The position numbers were made by a program, and so were the translations under genes. A stretch of 64,000 bases of DNA, taken from an uncultured Aquimarina sp. Lineage in GTDB: Bacteria > Bacteroidota > Bacteroidia > Flavobacteriales > Flavobacteriaceae. Below are positions 54,929-64,000 of the stretch, in pieces. The stretch lies in assembly GCA_947495425.1 (NCBI GenBank), contig CANLYR010000011.1:24512-88511 (forward strand), read 5' to 3'. Under the pieces are notes generated by a model, which saw nothing but the letters and a program-made list of their open reading frames with translations, searched no databases and was not told the origin of the DNA. Each line of letters starts with the position of its first letter. Positions within the stretch are counted from its first letter, which is position 1.

Positions 54929-55421
54929 ATATTAAAAAAATACAATGCTAATTTGATTTTGTGAAGTAAGAATAGTTAAAAATTAAATACATAATAATAT
55001 AACAATGTATAGCGCTTAGTATTTTATCGATGATTAACGGTTTTTTGACGATTTTGTTATGGTTTTCCGTAATAATAAATGTTTAAACTTTTAAATTCAC
55101 AGTATATTGAGCAGCATATCAAGGATATGAAAATTAATTTCTTTAATGTCTGAACAAATTACGTATAAATATTTTAAAGATTTGTAATGGATAATAGGTT
55201 AAGATAAAAAATAAAAAAGTTGTTTTCATGCACTAAATAATAAATATTTTGAATCCAAATGTGTCATACATCGATAAAAAAGTTCATTACGTCGATATAA
55301 TATCTTGATTTAGTAGTAAGCTGTTAAAAAAAATGGAATTAATTTCTTAGATTTGAATATAATTACGGTAAAACAGTAATTAATATATAGTTTTAGCTTT
55401 AATAAAGTTTTATACTTGGTT
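54929..55421. other. AT-rich intergenic gap upstream of the adhesin gene
   Basis: About 490 bp with no ORF. It holds a possible -7 element (TAGATTTG at 55348-55355) that would give a leader of about 115 nt for the adhesin, and two related words CATCGATAAA and CGTCGATATAA near 55,270-55,300. The length and AT-richness fit a regulatory region for a large surface protein. Nothing else is recognised. Confidence 0.5.
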
Positions 55422-55451
55422 TACGAAAACCAACCCCTATTAGTTTTCGTA
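55422..55451 (+). promoter_or_regulatory. Leader hairpin before the adhesin gene
   Basis: Perfect 9-bp stem TACGAAAAC (55422-55430) / GTTTTCGTA (55443-55451) with loop CAACCCCTATTA, ending 25 bp before the ATG. No T-run follows. It could protect the mRNA or control translation. Confidence 0.5.
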
Positions 55452-55476
55452 GATACATTGTAAACACATCGTCAAT

Positions 55477-58400
55477 ATGAAAAAAATTACCCAAATTTTT
55501 ATGGGTCAAAAAAAACTTGGCTTTTTTTTGACATTAATACTTATGGTGTTATTGACCCCTTTTTCTGTCTACGCACAGACTAATATAGGGGGAGTCATTA
55601 ATAGCTATGAACCCGTGTTGTCTATTACGGTACCAGGTTGTGATGTGTGTGATACATCGCCTGCTTGTTTGAGTGAAATAACGGTAGCAAATGCTTCAGA
55701 GTTTTCTGTAGGTGATAAAGTGTTGGTGATACAACTCAAAGGAGCAACTATAGATGTCACGAATACAGCTACTGCAGGTCAAATAACAAACATTGGTAAT
55801 TCTGGTAATTATGAATTTTTTGATGTTGGTCAAATAGCGGGTAATACTATTCGCACTAAATTTCCGCTCATACGTACTTATGACAATAGCGGTTTAATTC
55901 AATTAGTTCGGGTTCCTGTTTTTCCTGGAGATGTAAATATAACCAGTCCAATAACACCTATACCTTGGGATCCAGTTACTAGTGAAGGAGGAGTAGTAGC
56001 GCTTTTTGTAAATGGTACATTAACTTTTAATTCAGATATAAACGCTCAAGGCACTGGGTATTTAGGTGTAGAGATGACTGTGAATGGAACACCTGACAAC
56101 TGTTCAATAGATCCAAATCAGCAATATACCCTACCAAATACCGACAATTCTAGTTGGCTTAAAGGAGGAGGAGTAGTTGTAGATAATCCTTCTTTTAATA
56201 GAGGTAGAGGGCCTTTAGGAAATGGAGGAGGAGCCGGAGTCTCTGGAGATTCTGGTGGTGGAGGTGGTGCCAATTTTGGTGCTGGAGGTATAGGTGGTAG
56301 CAGATGGTGCAATACTATAGATAGTGGAGGGACAATAGCTGGTGGTTTAGGAGGCTATCCTTTAGGAGCCCAATATTTAGACAATAGAGTATACTTTGGA
56401 GGAGCTGGAGGACCAGGATATGTTACAACCAACAATCCGTCTGCAGCTTCTAACGGAGGTGGAATTGTCGTAATTAGGGCAACCACAATAATTGGCAATG
56501 GCCAAACAATTAATGCCTCTGGTGATAATGCAGTAACCGTAAACCCTATTGGAGGACCACCAGATGGAGGTGGAGGTGGAGGTGCAGGAGGTTCAGTCGC
56601 ATTTGATGTAATCAATTACACGGGTAATATAAATATTGATGTTTCTGGAGGTAACGGACAATCTATTAACACTAATACAATCCACGGACCAGGTGGAGGT
56701 GGCGGAGGTGGAGTTTTTCTTCATAATCTACAAACATTACCCGCTTCTGTTGTTGTAGATAACTTAGGAGGCCAAAATGGAGTACATGTTAGTACAGGGG
56801 CTAATAATGGAAATCCCAATGGAGCACAACCAGGTCAGGATGGAGGAATTATTCCTTATTATAATTTTGTAGAAACACCCAATCGAGACGGAGAAACGTC
56901 TTCAGATTTTTGTGATATAGATGATGATAATGATGGGATACTCGATGCCTTAGAAGACGGTGGTACTGGATTCGATCCAACTGAAGATGCCGATGGAGAT
57001 GGAATTCCAAACTATAGAGATAATATTGATAGTACAGTAGGTTTTCCTGCCTTTGTTGACACCAATGGAGATGGTATTAACGATACTTACGATTTTGATC
57101 TCGATGGTATTCCAGATGCATATGATTTAGATAGTGATAATGATGGTATTCCAGATAACACTGAAGCACAGGGGACTGATGATTTTACACCCTTTCTCGG
57201 TATCGATAGTGATGGTAATGGACTTGATGATGCTTATGAAACTACTCCAGGAAGTGGTGAAGGACTAACGCCAGAAAATACAGATGGTGATGCTTTGCCT
57301 GATTTTTTAGACTTGGATAGCGATAATGATACACTTAGCGATACTCAAGAATCCGGATTACTAGTTTCAGGAAACCCAGGGTACAATGGTAGAGATGCAA
57401 ATCAAGAAATAGAAGATTTTTATATAGATAGCGACGGCATAGTAGGTCGAGCAAACACACTTCCTGATACAGATGGAGATGAACCCAACACAGGAGGTGA
57501 TGTTGATTTCAGAGATACAGATAGTGATAATGATGGTGTAAATGATGGAATTGATATAGATCCTTTAGATCCTGATGTTTGTGCAGATGCGGATGGGGAT
57601 GGATGTGATGATTGTAGTCAAGGAACAGATGATTTCGGACCACTAGCAGACAATACTCCTGCGAATGACGGAACAGATACTGATGGTGATGGTATTTGTG
57701 ATGTAAGCGATAACGATAGTGATAACGATGGAGTACCGGATGCTTCTGATATTTGTAATGGTTATAATGATGCAGCAGATAGTGATAACGATGGTGTACC
57801 AGATGGCTGTGATTTAGATGACGATAATGATGGTATCTTAGATACTGATGAATATGATTGTTCTCCTGTTTCGATTCCTTTGAATAGATTAATAAGTCCG
57901 TATAGCATAGGTACTGATTTTAATACAAGTAATACAGCATCAGGCACCATTACTGATTTAGGAGAATATACAAATGCTTCAACCAGTAATTCAGTAAATT
58001 TTTCTTTTGGATATGAAGTAACGGGAAATGCAAGATGGGCTGGAGGAGTCGAACTTCAAAATTATGCAGGTGTTAATCCAGATGGAGTTGTGGTACAAGT
58101 TCAAGCTGATAATACGGATTTCAATATAGGTTCAACTGAAGTTATTACGTTAACCTTTACAGAACCAGTCTATAATCTCTCTTTCAAATGGGGAGGAATG
58201 GATAATCAAGACGCAACAAAGTTCGAAGCTTTTTTAGGAAATGCTTATGTTCCACTTGATGCAGATAACATTTCAAATGGAACAATACCTGTTGCAAATT
58301 ATACGCTGACTGGAAATACAGTAGTTAGTACAGCTCCTACAGGAAATGCACCAGATAATGCCGCAGTAGTTTTTATTTCAGGAGCAGTTGATAAAATTAT

Positions 58401-61400
58401 ACTTACTGCAGGAAAAAATAATAGTAATACTGGTAATGTAACTTTACAATTATTTGAAGTATCTTACTGTTTGCCTTTTAATTCAGGAGGAAATTCCTCT
58501 CCTAATCATCTTGATACAGATAGCGATGGTGATAGTTGCGCAGATGCTATTGAGGGTGCAGGGAATTTTACTCCTGCAAATTTGGATGGAGATGATAGCC
58601 TTGGTGATACAGTTGATGGCAATGGAGTTCCCACTATATCGGGAAGCCCTCAATCTACAACTACTGCTGTTACAGATTCTTCAGATGATTCGGCTTGTAA
58701 TACATCAGATCTTTCAATAACGAAAGTAGCGAGTACCATGGCGCCAATTATAGGTTTTGCAATGGACTTTACAATCGAAGTTTCAAATAATGGACCGGAT
58801 GATGCAACAGGGGTAAATGTTTTAGATCAGTTGCCAAGTGGTTACCAATTTGTTTCTGTATTACCCTCACAAGGAACATATGATAGCAGCACAGGAATCT
58901 GGGATGTGGGAACCATTATAAATACAAATACGGCCACATTAGTCATATCGGCTGCACCTTTGGTTAGCGGGAATTATCAAAACACAGCTGAAATAACTTC
59001 TTCCAATGAGTATGATCCTGATTCTATACCAGGCTCTGGCAGTACAAATGGTATAACTGCTGATGATGGTTTAGATGGAGATCCTAATCCAATAGATGAT
59101 GATGAAGCAACCGTTACTCCAATACCTTTTAGAGGAACAGGGGGAACACCTCCCGATCTTAGTTGTGCTGATGTAAGTGATATTTTAGATTGGGATACAA
59201 TTACCTGGACAAATAGTGCTACTACACAAACCATAAACAGTACAAATGGAACTTCTTTAACTTTTTCGTTCTCTGGTGATATAGCTAGTATGGAAAGCTT
59301 TGGTCATGCCTTAAATAATGGATTTACAGGAGGATTAACGCCAGCACAGTTGTCATTAAGATATTTTGCAAACTTTTTAAATACTAGTCAGACATTTACC
59401 AATACTATTGATATTGGTACTTCTGGAGTTGGTGTCACTGATCTATCTTTTAGGGTGTTTGATGTAGATACTAGATCAGGACTTGGACATTCAGATAAGA
59501 TTACTGTTATCGGATACTTAAGTGGAACCCCTGTACAACCTGTATTGGTGGCTGAAGGAAATGCAGTTAGTGTCAATGGGAATACAGCTGTTGGAATTTT
59601 AGGAAATGGAAGTTCAAGTGCTGGAGGTAATTTGTTGGTAACGTTTGATGGTCCGATTGATCAAATTGAAATTATAAATGGTTCTGGAGATATAACCGCT
59701 CGTGATAACCCTCAAAGCTCAGGATACTCCATTCATGATATTTCTTTTTGTACAGTTCAGGAAATAGTAAGTGTAAGTGATGCGACTGAGATTGAAGGCA
59801 CAAATTTAATTCATACTGTAACTTTTAATGGGCCTAGCGCATCTTCAGAAACGTATGCATTCAGTATTACAGATGTTAGTACAAGTAGCGGCTCAGATTA
59901 CGATACCCCACCTACTTTTAGTAATGGCGTTACCCTCAACGGTACTGGTGATGGACTAATTATCCCGGCAGGCGTTACGAGTTTTACGATCACTAATGGA
60001 GGCGAAGAGGATACGATTGATGAAGCAGATGAGACCTATACGATCAGTGTTGGTGGAACTACAGGAACCGGAACCATAGAAGATAATGATGGTGCACCAA
60101 CAATTGCTAGTGTCACGAATGCTACTGAGACCGAAGGTACCGATTTAGTACATACCGTTACGTTAAGTAATGGCAGTGCTAGTGTAACCAACTTCCCGTT
60201 TAGTATTACAGATGTTAGTGCAAGTAGTGGATTAGATTATGATACCCCACCAACTTTTAGTAATGGTGTAACGATAAATGGTACGGGAGATGGACTAATT
60301 ATCCCGGCAGGAGTTACGAGTTTTACGATCACTAATGGAGGCGAAGAAGATACGATTGATGAAGCAGATGAAACGTATACGATCAGTGTTGGTGGAACTA
60401 CAGGAACCGGAACCATAGAAGATAATGATGGTGCACCAACGATCGCCAGTATAACTAATGCTAGTGAGACCGAAGGTACCGATTTAGTACATACCGTTAC
60501 GTTAAGTAATAGTAGTGCTAGTGTAACCAACTTCCCGTTTAGTATTACAGATGTTAGTGCAAGTAGTGGATTAGATTATGATACCCCACCTACTTTTAGT
60601 AATGGCGTTACCCTCAACGGTACTGGTGATGGACTAATTATCCCAGCAGGTGTTACAAGTTTTACGATCACTAATGGAGGCGAAGAGGATACGATTGATG
60701 AAGCAGATGAGACCTATACGATCAGTGTTGGTGGAACTACAGGAACCGGAACCATAGAAGATAATGATAGTACTCCAACAATTGCTAGTGTAACGAATGC
60801 TACTGAGACCGAAGGTACCGACTTAGTACATACCGTTACGTTAAGTAATGGCAGTGCTAGTGTAACCAATTTCCCGTTTAGTATTACAGATGTTACAACG
60901 ACAAGCGGCTCAGATTATGATACGCCCCCTACGTTTAGTAATGGCGTTACCCTCAACGGTACGGGCGATGGATTAATTATCCCTGCGGGCGTTACAAGTT
61001 TTACAATCACTAATGGAGGTGAAGAAGATACGATTGATGAAGGAGATGAAACCTATACGATCAGTGTTGGTGGAACTACAGGAACCGGAACCATAGAAGA
61101 TAATGATACTGCCCCAACAATTGCTAGTGTCACGAATGCTACTGAGACCGAAGGTACCGATTTAGTACATACCGTTACGTTAAGTAATGGCAGTGCTAGT
61201 GTAACCAACTTCCCGTTTAGTATTACAGATGTTAGTACAAGTAGCGGCTCAGATTATGATACCCCACCAACTTTTAGTAATGGTGTTACCCTCAACGGTA
61301 CTGGTGATGGACTAATTATCCCGGCAGGTGTTACAAGTTTTACGATCACTAATGGAGGCGAAGAAGATACGATTGATGAAGGAGATGAAACCTATACGAT

Positions 61401-63570
61401 CAGTGTTGGTGGAACTACAGGAACCGGAACCATAGAAGATAATGATACTGCCCCAACAATTGCTAGTGTCACTAATGCTAGTGAGACCGAAGGTACCGAT
61501 TTAGTACATACCGTTACGTTAAGTAATAGTAGTGCTAGTGTGACCAACTTCCCGTTTAGTATTACAGATGTTAGTACAAGTAGCGGCTCAGATTATGATA
61601 CCCCACCAACTTTTAGTAATGGTGTAACGATAAATGGTACGGGAGATGGACTAATTATCCCGGCAGGTGTTACAAGTTTTACGATCACTAATGGAGGCGA
61701 AGAAGATACGATTGATGAAGCAGATGAGACCTATACGATCAGTGTTGGTGGAACTACAGGAACCGGAACCATAGAAGATAATGATGGCATACCAACGATT
61801 GCCAGTGTCACTAATGCTAGTGAGACCGAAGGTACCGACTTAGTACATACCGTTACGTTAAGTAATGGCAGTGCTAGTGTGACCAACTTTGCCTTTAGTA
61901 TTACGGATGTTACAACGACAAGCGGCTCAGATTATGATACGCCCCCTACGTTTAGTAATGGCGTTACCCTCAACGGTACCGGGGATGGACTGATTATCCC
62001 GGCAGGAGTTACGAGTTTTACGATCACTAATGGAGGCGAAGAGGATACGATTGATGAAGCAGATGAGACCTATACGATCAGTGTTGGTGGAACTACAGGA
62101 ACCGGAACCATAGAAGATAATGATACTGCACCAACGATCGCCAGTGTTACTAATGCTAGTGAGTCGGAGGGTACCGACTTGGTACATACCGTTACGTTAA
62201 GTAATGGCAGTGCTAGTGTGACCAACTTTGCCTTTAGTATTACAGATGTTACAACGACAAGCGGCTCAGATTATGATACCCCACCAACTTTTAGTAATGG
62301 TGTTACCCTCAACGGTACGGGAGATGGACTAATTATCCCGGCAGGAGTTACAAGTTTTACGATCACTAATGGAGGCGAAGAAGATACGATTGATGAAGGA
62401 GATGAAACCTATACGATCAGTGTTGGTGGAACTACAGGAACCGGAACCATAGAAGATAATGATTTCCCTTCAAATCCTGAATTGACTTTCGTGAAAACTG
62501 CGGTAATAGATGGATTTGATGTGGGTGATGTTATTGTATATACATTTAGAGTTACAAATACTGGAGATACAGTGATCAGTAATATATTAATTGACGATGC
62601 TTTAACAGAAAGTGTAAATCTCCCTTTAGAACCAAGTACGCTGGCTCCTAATGAAACAGGAATAGCAACAGCTAATTATACAATTACAGCGGCAGATATA
62701 AATCTTGGAGAAGTGATGAATAGTGCTATCGTTATTGGGCAAGATACTGTTGGTAATGATGTAATAGATATTTCCGATAGTGGAGACGAAACTATAGATG
62801 AAGATGGAGATAGTGATCCTACAAATGATCCAACTATTACTGTTATTGAACAATTACCAAATTTAGAATTAACAAAAACAGGGATTTATGTCGATACTAA
62901 TGGTAATGGAATTCCCAATGTTGGCGACGAAATTAGATATGTATTTACAATAGAGAATACGGGTAATGTTGATATTACTAACATAGTCCTTTCAGACCCA
63001 TTACCTGGGATTGTTATTGAAGGAAATCCTATTGATCTTGTCGTAGGTGGAATAGATGATACTAGTTTTACTGCTACTTACATTTTAACAGAAGAAGATA
63101 TTCTTGCAGGAAATGTTATTAATCAAGCTTTTGCTACAGGTCAGGATCCAAATGGTAATGATGTAGTTGATATATCTGATGACCCATTAAATGATACAAA
63201 TATAGACTTGGATAACGATGGTGATTTTGAAGATGAAACGGTTACAGTAATAGTGCCAGAAGATGATATTATTATTTATACGGCGATTAGCCCAAATGGC
63301 GATAACGTAAATGATGAATTTAGAATAATTGGTCTGAGTAATTTCCCAAAGAATACATTACAAATATTTAATCGCTGGGGCGTTAAAGTATTTGAAGAAG
63401 ATGGGTATGAGCAACCAGGAGCAAGATTTTTTGAAGGAATTAGTGAAGGAAGAGTTACTATAAATGAGAAGAAAGAATTACCAGTGGGGACTTATTATTA
63501 TACCTTGAGATATGAAAATATGAGTGGAATCCTTGTATCTAAGGCAGGTTACTTATATATCAATAAATAA
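55477..63570 (+). CDS. Giant T9SS type B surface adhesin with Calx-beta array
   Basis: 2697 residues. Signal peptide (to about 37, VYAQ). A Gly-rich region (about 225-440) follows, then thrombospondin type 3-like Ca2+-binding repeats DxDxDGxxD (about 480-800), a beta domain, a DUF11-type domain (about 1083-1215) and another beta domain. Eight Calx-beta repeats of 113 residues (1429-2329) come next, then two further DUF11-like domains (about 2330-2600) and a C-terminal gliding-motility-associated domain (CHU_C/T9SS type B; YTAISPNGDNVNDEF, IFNRWG). The layout matches SprB-like adhesins moved by the gliding machinery. The next gene is PorP/SprF-like, the known partner type for type B cargo. Ligand unknown. 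Confidence 0.92.
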   Translation: MKKITQIFMGQKKLGFFLTLILMVLLTPFSVYAQTNIGGVINSYEPVLSITVPGCDVCDTSPACLSEITVANASEFSVGDKVLVIQLKGATIDVTNTATAGQITNIGNSGNYEFFDVGQIAGNTIRTKFPLIRTYDNSGLIQLVRVPVFPGDVNITSPITPIPWDPVTSEGGVVALFVNGTLTFNSDINAQGTGYLGVEMTVNGTPDNCSIDPNQQYTLPNTDNSSWLKGGGVVVDNPSFNRGRGPLGNGGGAGVSGDSGGGGGANFGAGGIGGSRWCNTIDSGGTIAGGLGGYPLGAQYLDNRVYFGGAGGPGYVTTNNPSAASNGGGIVVIRATTIIGNGQTINASGDNAVTVNPIGGPPDGGGGGGAGGSVAFDVINYTGNINIDVSGGNGQSINTNTIHGPGGGGGGGVFLHNLQTLPASVVVDNLGGQNGVHVSTGANNGNPNGAQPGQDGGIIPYYNFVETPNRDGETSSDFCDIDDDNDGILDALEDGGTGFDPTEDADGDGIPNYRDNIDSTVGFPAFVDTNGDGINDTYDFDLDGIPDAYDLDSDNDGIPDNTEAQGTDDFTPFLGIDSDGNGLDDAYETTPGSGEGLTPENTDGDALPDFLDLDSDNDTLSDTQESGLLVSGNPGYNGRDANQEIEDFYIDSDGIVGRANTLPDTDGDEPNTGGDVDFRDTDSDNDGVNDGIDIDPLDPDVCADADGDGCDDCSQGTDDFGPLADNTPANDGTDTDGDGICDVSDNDSDNDGVPDASDICNGYNDAADSDNDGVPDGCDLDDDNDGILDTDEYDCSPVSIPLNRLISPYSIGTDFNTSNTASGTITDLGEYTNASTSNSVNFSFGYEVTGNARWAGGVELQNYAGVNPDGVVVQVQADNTDFNIGSTEVITLTFTEPVYNLSFKWGGMDNQDATKFEAFLGNAYVPLDADNISNGTIPVANYTLTGNTVVSTAPTGNAPDNAAVVFISGAVDKIILTAGKNNSNTGNVTLQLFEVSYCLPFNSGGNSSPNHLDTDSDGDSCADAIEGAGNFTPANLDGDDSLGDTVDGNGVPTISGSPQSTTTAVTDSSDDSACNTSDLSITKVASTMAPIIGFAMDFTIEVSNNGPDDATGVNVLDQLPSGYQFVSVLPSQGTYDSSTGIWDVGTIINTNTATLVISAAPLVSGNYQNTAEITSSNEYDPDSIPGSGSTNGITADDGLDGDPNPIDDDEATVTPIPFRGTGGTPPDLSCADVSDILDWDTITWTNSATTQTINSTNGTSLTFSFSGDIASMESFGHALNNGFTGGLTPAQLSLRYFANFLNTSQTFTNTIDIGTSGVGVTDLSFRVFDVDTRSGLGHSDKITVIGYLSGTPVQPVLVAEGNAVSVNGNTAVGILGNGSSSAGGNLLVTFDGPIDQIEIINGSGDITARDNPQSSGYSIHDISFCTVQEIVSVSDATEIEGTNLIHTVTFNGPSASSETYAFSITDVSTSSGSDYDTPPTFSNGVTLNGTGDGLIIPAGVTSFTITNGGEEDTIDEADETYTISVGGTTGTGTIEDNDGAPTIASVTNATETEGTDLVHTVTLSNGSASVTNFPFSITDVSASSGLDYDTPPTFSNGVTINGTGDGLIIPAGVTSFTITNGGEEDTIDEADETYTISVGGTTGTGTIEDNDGAPTIASITNASETEGTDLVHTVTLSNSSASVTNFPFSITDVSASSGLDYDTPPTFSNGVTLNGTGDGLIIPAGVTSFTITNGGEEDTIDEADETYTISVGGTTGTGTIEDNDSTPTIASVTNATETEGTDLVHTVTLSNGSASVTNFPFSITDVTTTSGSDYDTPPTFSNGVTLNGTGDGLIIPAGVTSFTITNGGEEDTIDEGDETYTISVGGTTGTGTIEDNDTAPTIASVTNATETEGTDLVHTVTLSNGSASVTNFPFSITDVSTSSGSDYDTPPTFSNGVTLNGTGDGLIIPAGVTSFTITNGGEEDTIDEGDETYTISVGGTTGTGTIEDNDTAPTIASVTNASETEGTDLVHTVTLSNSSASVTNFPFSITDVSTSSGSDYDTPPTFSNGVTINGTGDGLIIPAGVTSFTITNGGEEDTIDEADETYTISVGGTTGTGTIEDNDGIPTIASVTNASETEGTDLVHTVTLSNGSASVTNFAFSITDVTTTSGSDYDTPPTFSNGVTLNGTGDGLIIPAGVTSFTITNGGEEDTIDEADETYTISVGGTTGTGTIEDNDTAPTIASVTNASESEGTDLVHTVTLSNGSASVTNFAFSITDVTTTSGSDYDTPPTFSNGVTLNGTGDGLIIPAGVTSFTITNGGEEDTIDEGDETYTISVGGTTGTGTIEDNDFPSNPELTFVKTAVIDGFDVGDVIVYTFRVTNTGDTVISNILIDDALTESVNLPLEPSTLAPNETGIATANYTITAADINLGEVMNSAIVIGQDTVGNDVIDISDSGDETIDEDGDSDPTNDPTITVIEQLPNLELTKTGIYVDTNGNGIPNVGDEIRYVFTIENTGNVDITNIVLSDPLPGIVIEGNPIDLVVGGIDDTSFTATYILTEEDILAGNVINQAFATGQDPNGNDVVDISDDPLNDTNIDLDNDGDFEDETVTVIVPEDDIIIYTAISPNGDNVNDEFRIIGLSNFPKNTLQIFNRWGVKVFEEDGYEQPGARFFEGISEGRVTINEKKELPVGTYYYTLRYENMSGILVSKAGYLYINK
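59761..62463 (+). repeat. Eight 339-bp near-identical tandem repeats (Calx-beta)
   Basis: The unit of 339 bp (113 codons) repeats eight times. The first copy is divergent at its 5' half, and the rest are almost identical at the DNA level. The last 36 bp of each unit, ending in GAAGATAATGAT, is invariant by eye. The period is a multiple of three, so copy-number changes keep the frame. Confidence 0.93.
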
Positions 63571-63617
63571 AAATAGTACGGAATAGTATATATTTGTTAT
63601 TCCCTAAATCAAATAAA

Positions 63618-64000
63618 ATGCTAATGAATAGATTATTAACCAATTTTATGTTAGGAGCGAGTTTTCTTCTCTCCTGTCATACTTATGCACAGCAAGACGC
63701 ACAGTATACCCAATACATGTACAATACGATAAGCGTTAATCCTGCTTATGCAGGAAGTCGCGGAGTGATGAGTATCATGGGACTACACCGCAGTCAGTGG
63801 GTTGGTCTAGATGGTGCTCCCCGAACTCAAACCCTTACCCTTAATACACCAATAGGTGATAATGAGCGTGTTGGATTGGGATTGTCGATCGTTAATGATG
63901 AGATAGGTCCTACCGATGAGACCTATTTTGATATTGATTTTTCGTATACAATACCTACTTCAGAATTTGGTAAGTTAAGTTTTGGATTAAAAGCAGGCGG
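63618..64000 (+). CDS. PorP/SprF family T9SS outer-membrane protein, 3' end outside the window
   Basis: The frame from ATG 63618 (a second ATG is at 63624) stays open to the window end, 127 codons. Signal peptide ending at about HTYAQQ, then the family start DAQYTQYMYNTISVNPAYAGSRGVMSIMGLHRSQWVGLDGAPRTQTLTLNTPI. SprF-like proteins are barrel partners needed for secretion or surface attachment of type B cargo such as SprB. It follows the adhesin by 47 bp. A TATATTTG (63589-63596) within a small GGAATA/TATTCC hairpin may be an internal promoter. Confidence 0.93.
   Translation, partial: MLMNRLLTNFMLGASFLLSCHTYAQQDAQYTQYMYNTISVNPAYAGSRGVMSIMGLHRSQWVGLDGAPRTQTLTLNTPIGDNERVGLGLSIVNDEIGPTDETYFDIDFSYTIPTSEFGKLSFGLKAG

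Noticed and set aside
59761..62463. Repeat array as a CRISPR-like locus
   Set aside because: The units are 339 bp, coding and in frame, with no spacers.

Overview
The window is a stretch of chromosome from a marine-type member of the Flavobacteriaceae (Bacteroidota). The evidence is AT-rich DNA, signal-peptide outer-membrane proteins, a SusC/SusD pair, a type IX secretion (T9SS) type B adhesin followed by a PorP/SprF gene, Bacteroidota promoters (TTG-N17-23-TAnnTTTG) and many flavobacterial DUF families. The gene set resembles Aquimarina or close relatives, but the genus is a guess from general similarity.

Layout. Positions 1-13,000 hold envelope genes: a truncated TPR protein, a TonB-receptor-like barrel, a membrane-anchored LuxR-type regulator, a serine beta-lactamase-like lipoprotein, an M23 peptidase, a GNAT acetyltransferase, a large VWA/TonB-plug/TPR hybrid protein and a DUF885 lipoprotein. 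Positions 13,000-20,400 hold an amidohydrolase, a DUF6364/PIN toxin-antitoxin pair, a metalloprotease lipoprotein, a methyltransferase, a YkgJ-type protein, a NamZ-type (DUF1343) muramidase lipoprotein and a LolC/E-like permease. Positions 20,600-28,500 hold a SusD/SusC operon on the minus strand, a PLP/CBS-domain synthase and an AraC regulator. Positions 29,000-35,450 hold DUF2851, PspC, a K+ channel, an AGCS symporter, a helix-hairpin-helix protein and an acyl-CoA dehydrogenase. At 35,533-36,912 lies a GH13 alpha-amylase gene broken by one in-frame TGA.

From 36,987 to 52,419 runs the translation/transcription core: rpsU, xerC-like, hpf, tRNA-Thr(TGT), tRNA-Tyr, tRNA-Gly, tRNA-Thr(GGT), tuf, tRNA-Trp, secE, nusG, rplK, rplA, rplJ, rplL, rpoB and rpoC. 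DUF3467, DUF962 and prfC (minus strand) follow. The window ends with a 2697-residue repeat-rich T9SS type B adhesin and the start of its PorP/SprF-family partner.

The most interesting signals are mostly in non-coding DNA. Short elements of 111-117 bp are bounded by copies of tRNA 3' ends at tRNA-Thr and tRNA-Trp. Intergenic repeats with an exact 7-bp period occur, including one filling the rpoB-rpoC gap. rpsU has a near-perfect Shine-Dalgarno sequence in a phylum that normally ignores it. Terminators and promoters are superimposed at two junctions. Strong hairpins sit in the rplL-rpoB and nusG-rplK gaps. Among proteins, the VWA/plug hybrid, the eight near-identical Calx-beta repeats and the nonsense-interrupted amylase stand out. 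No CRISPR array, insertion sequence, prophage or rRNA gene was seen.
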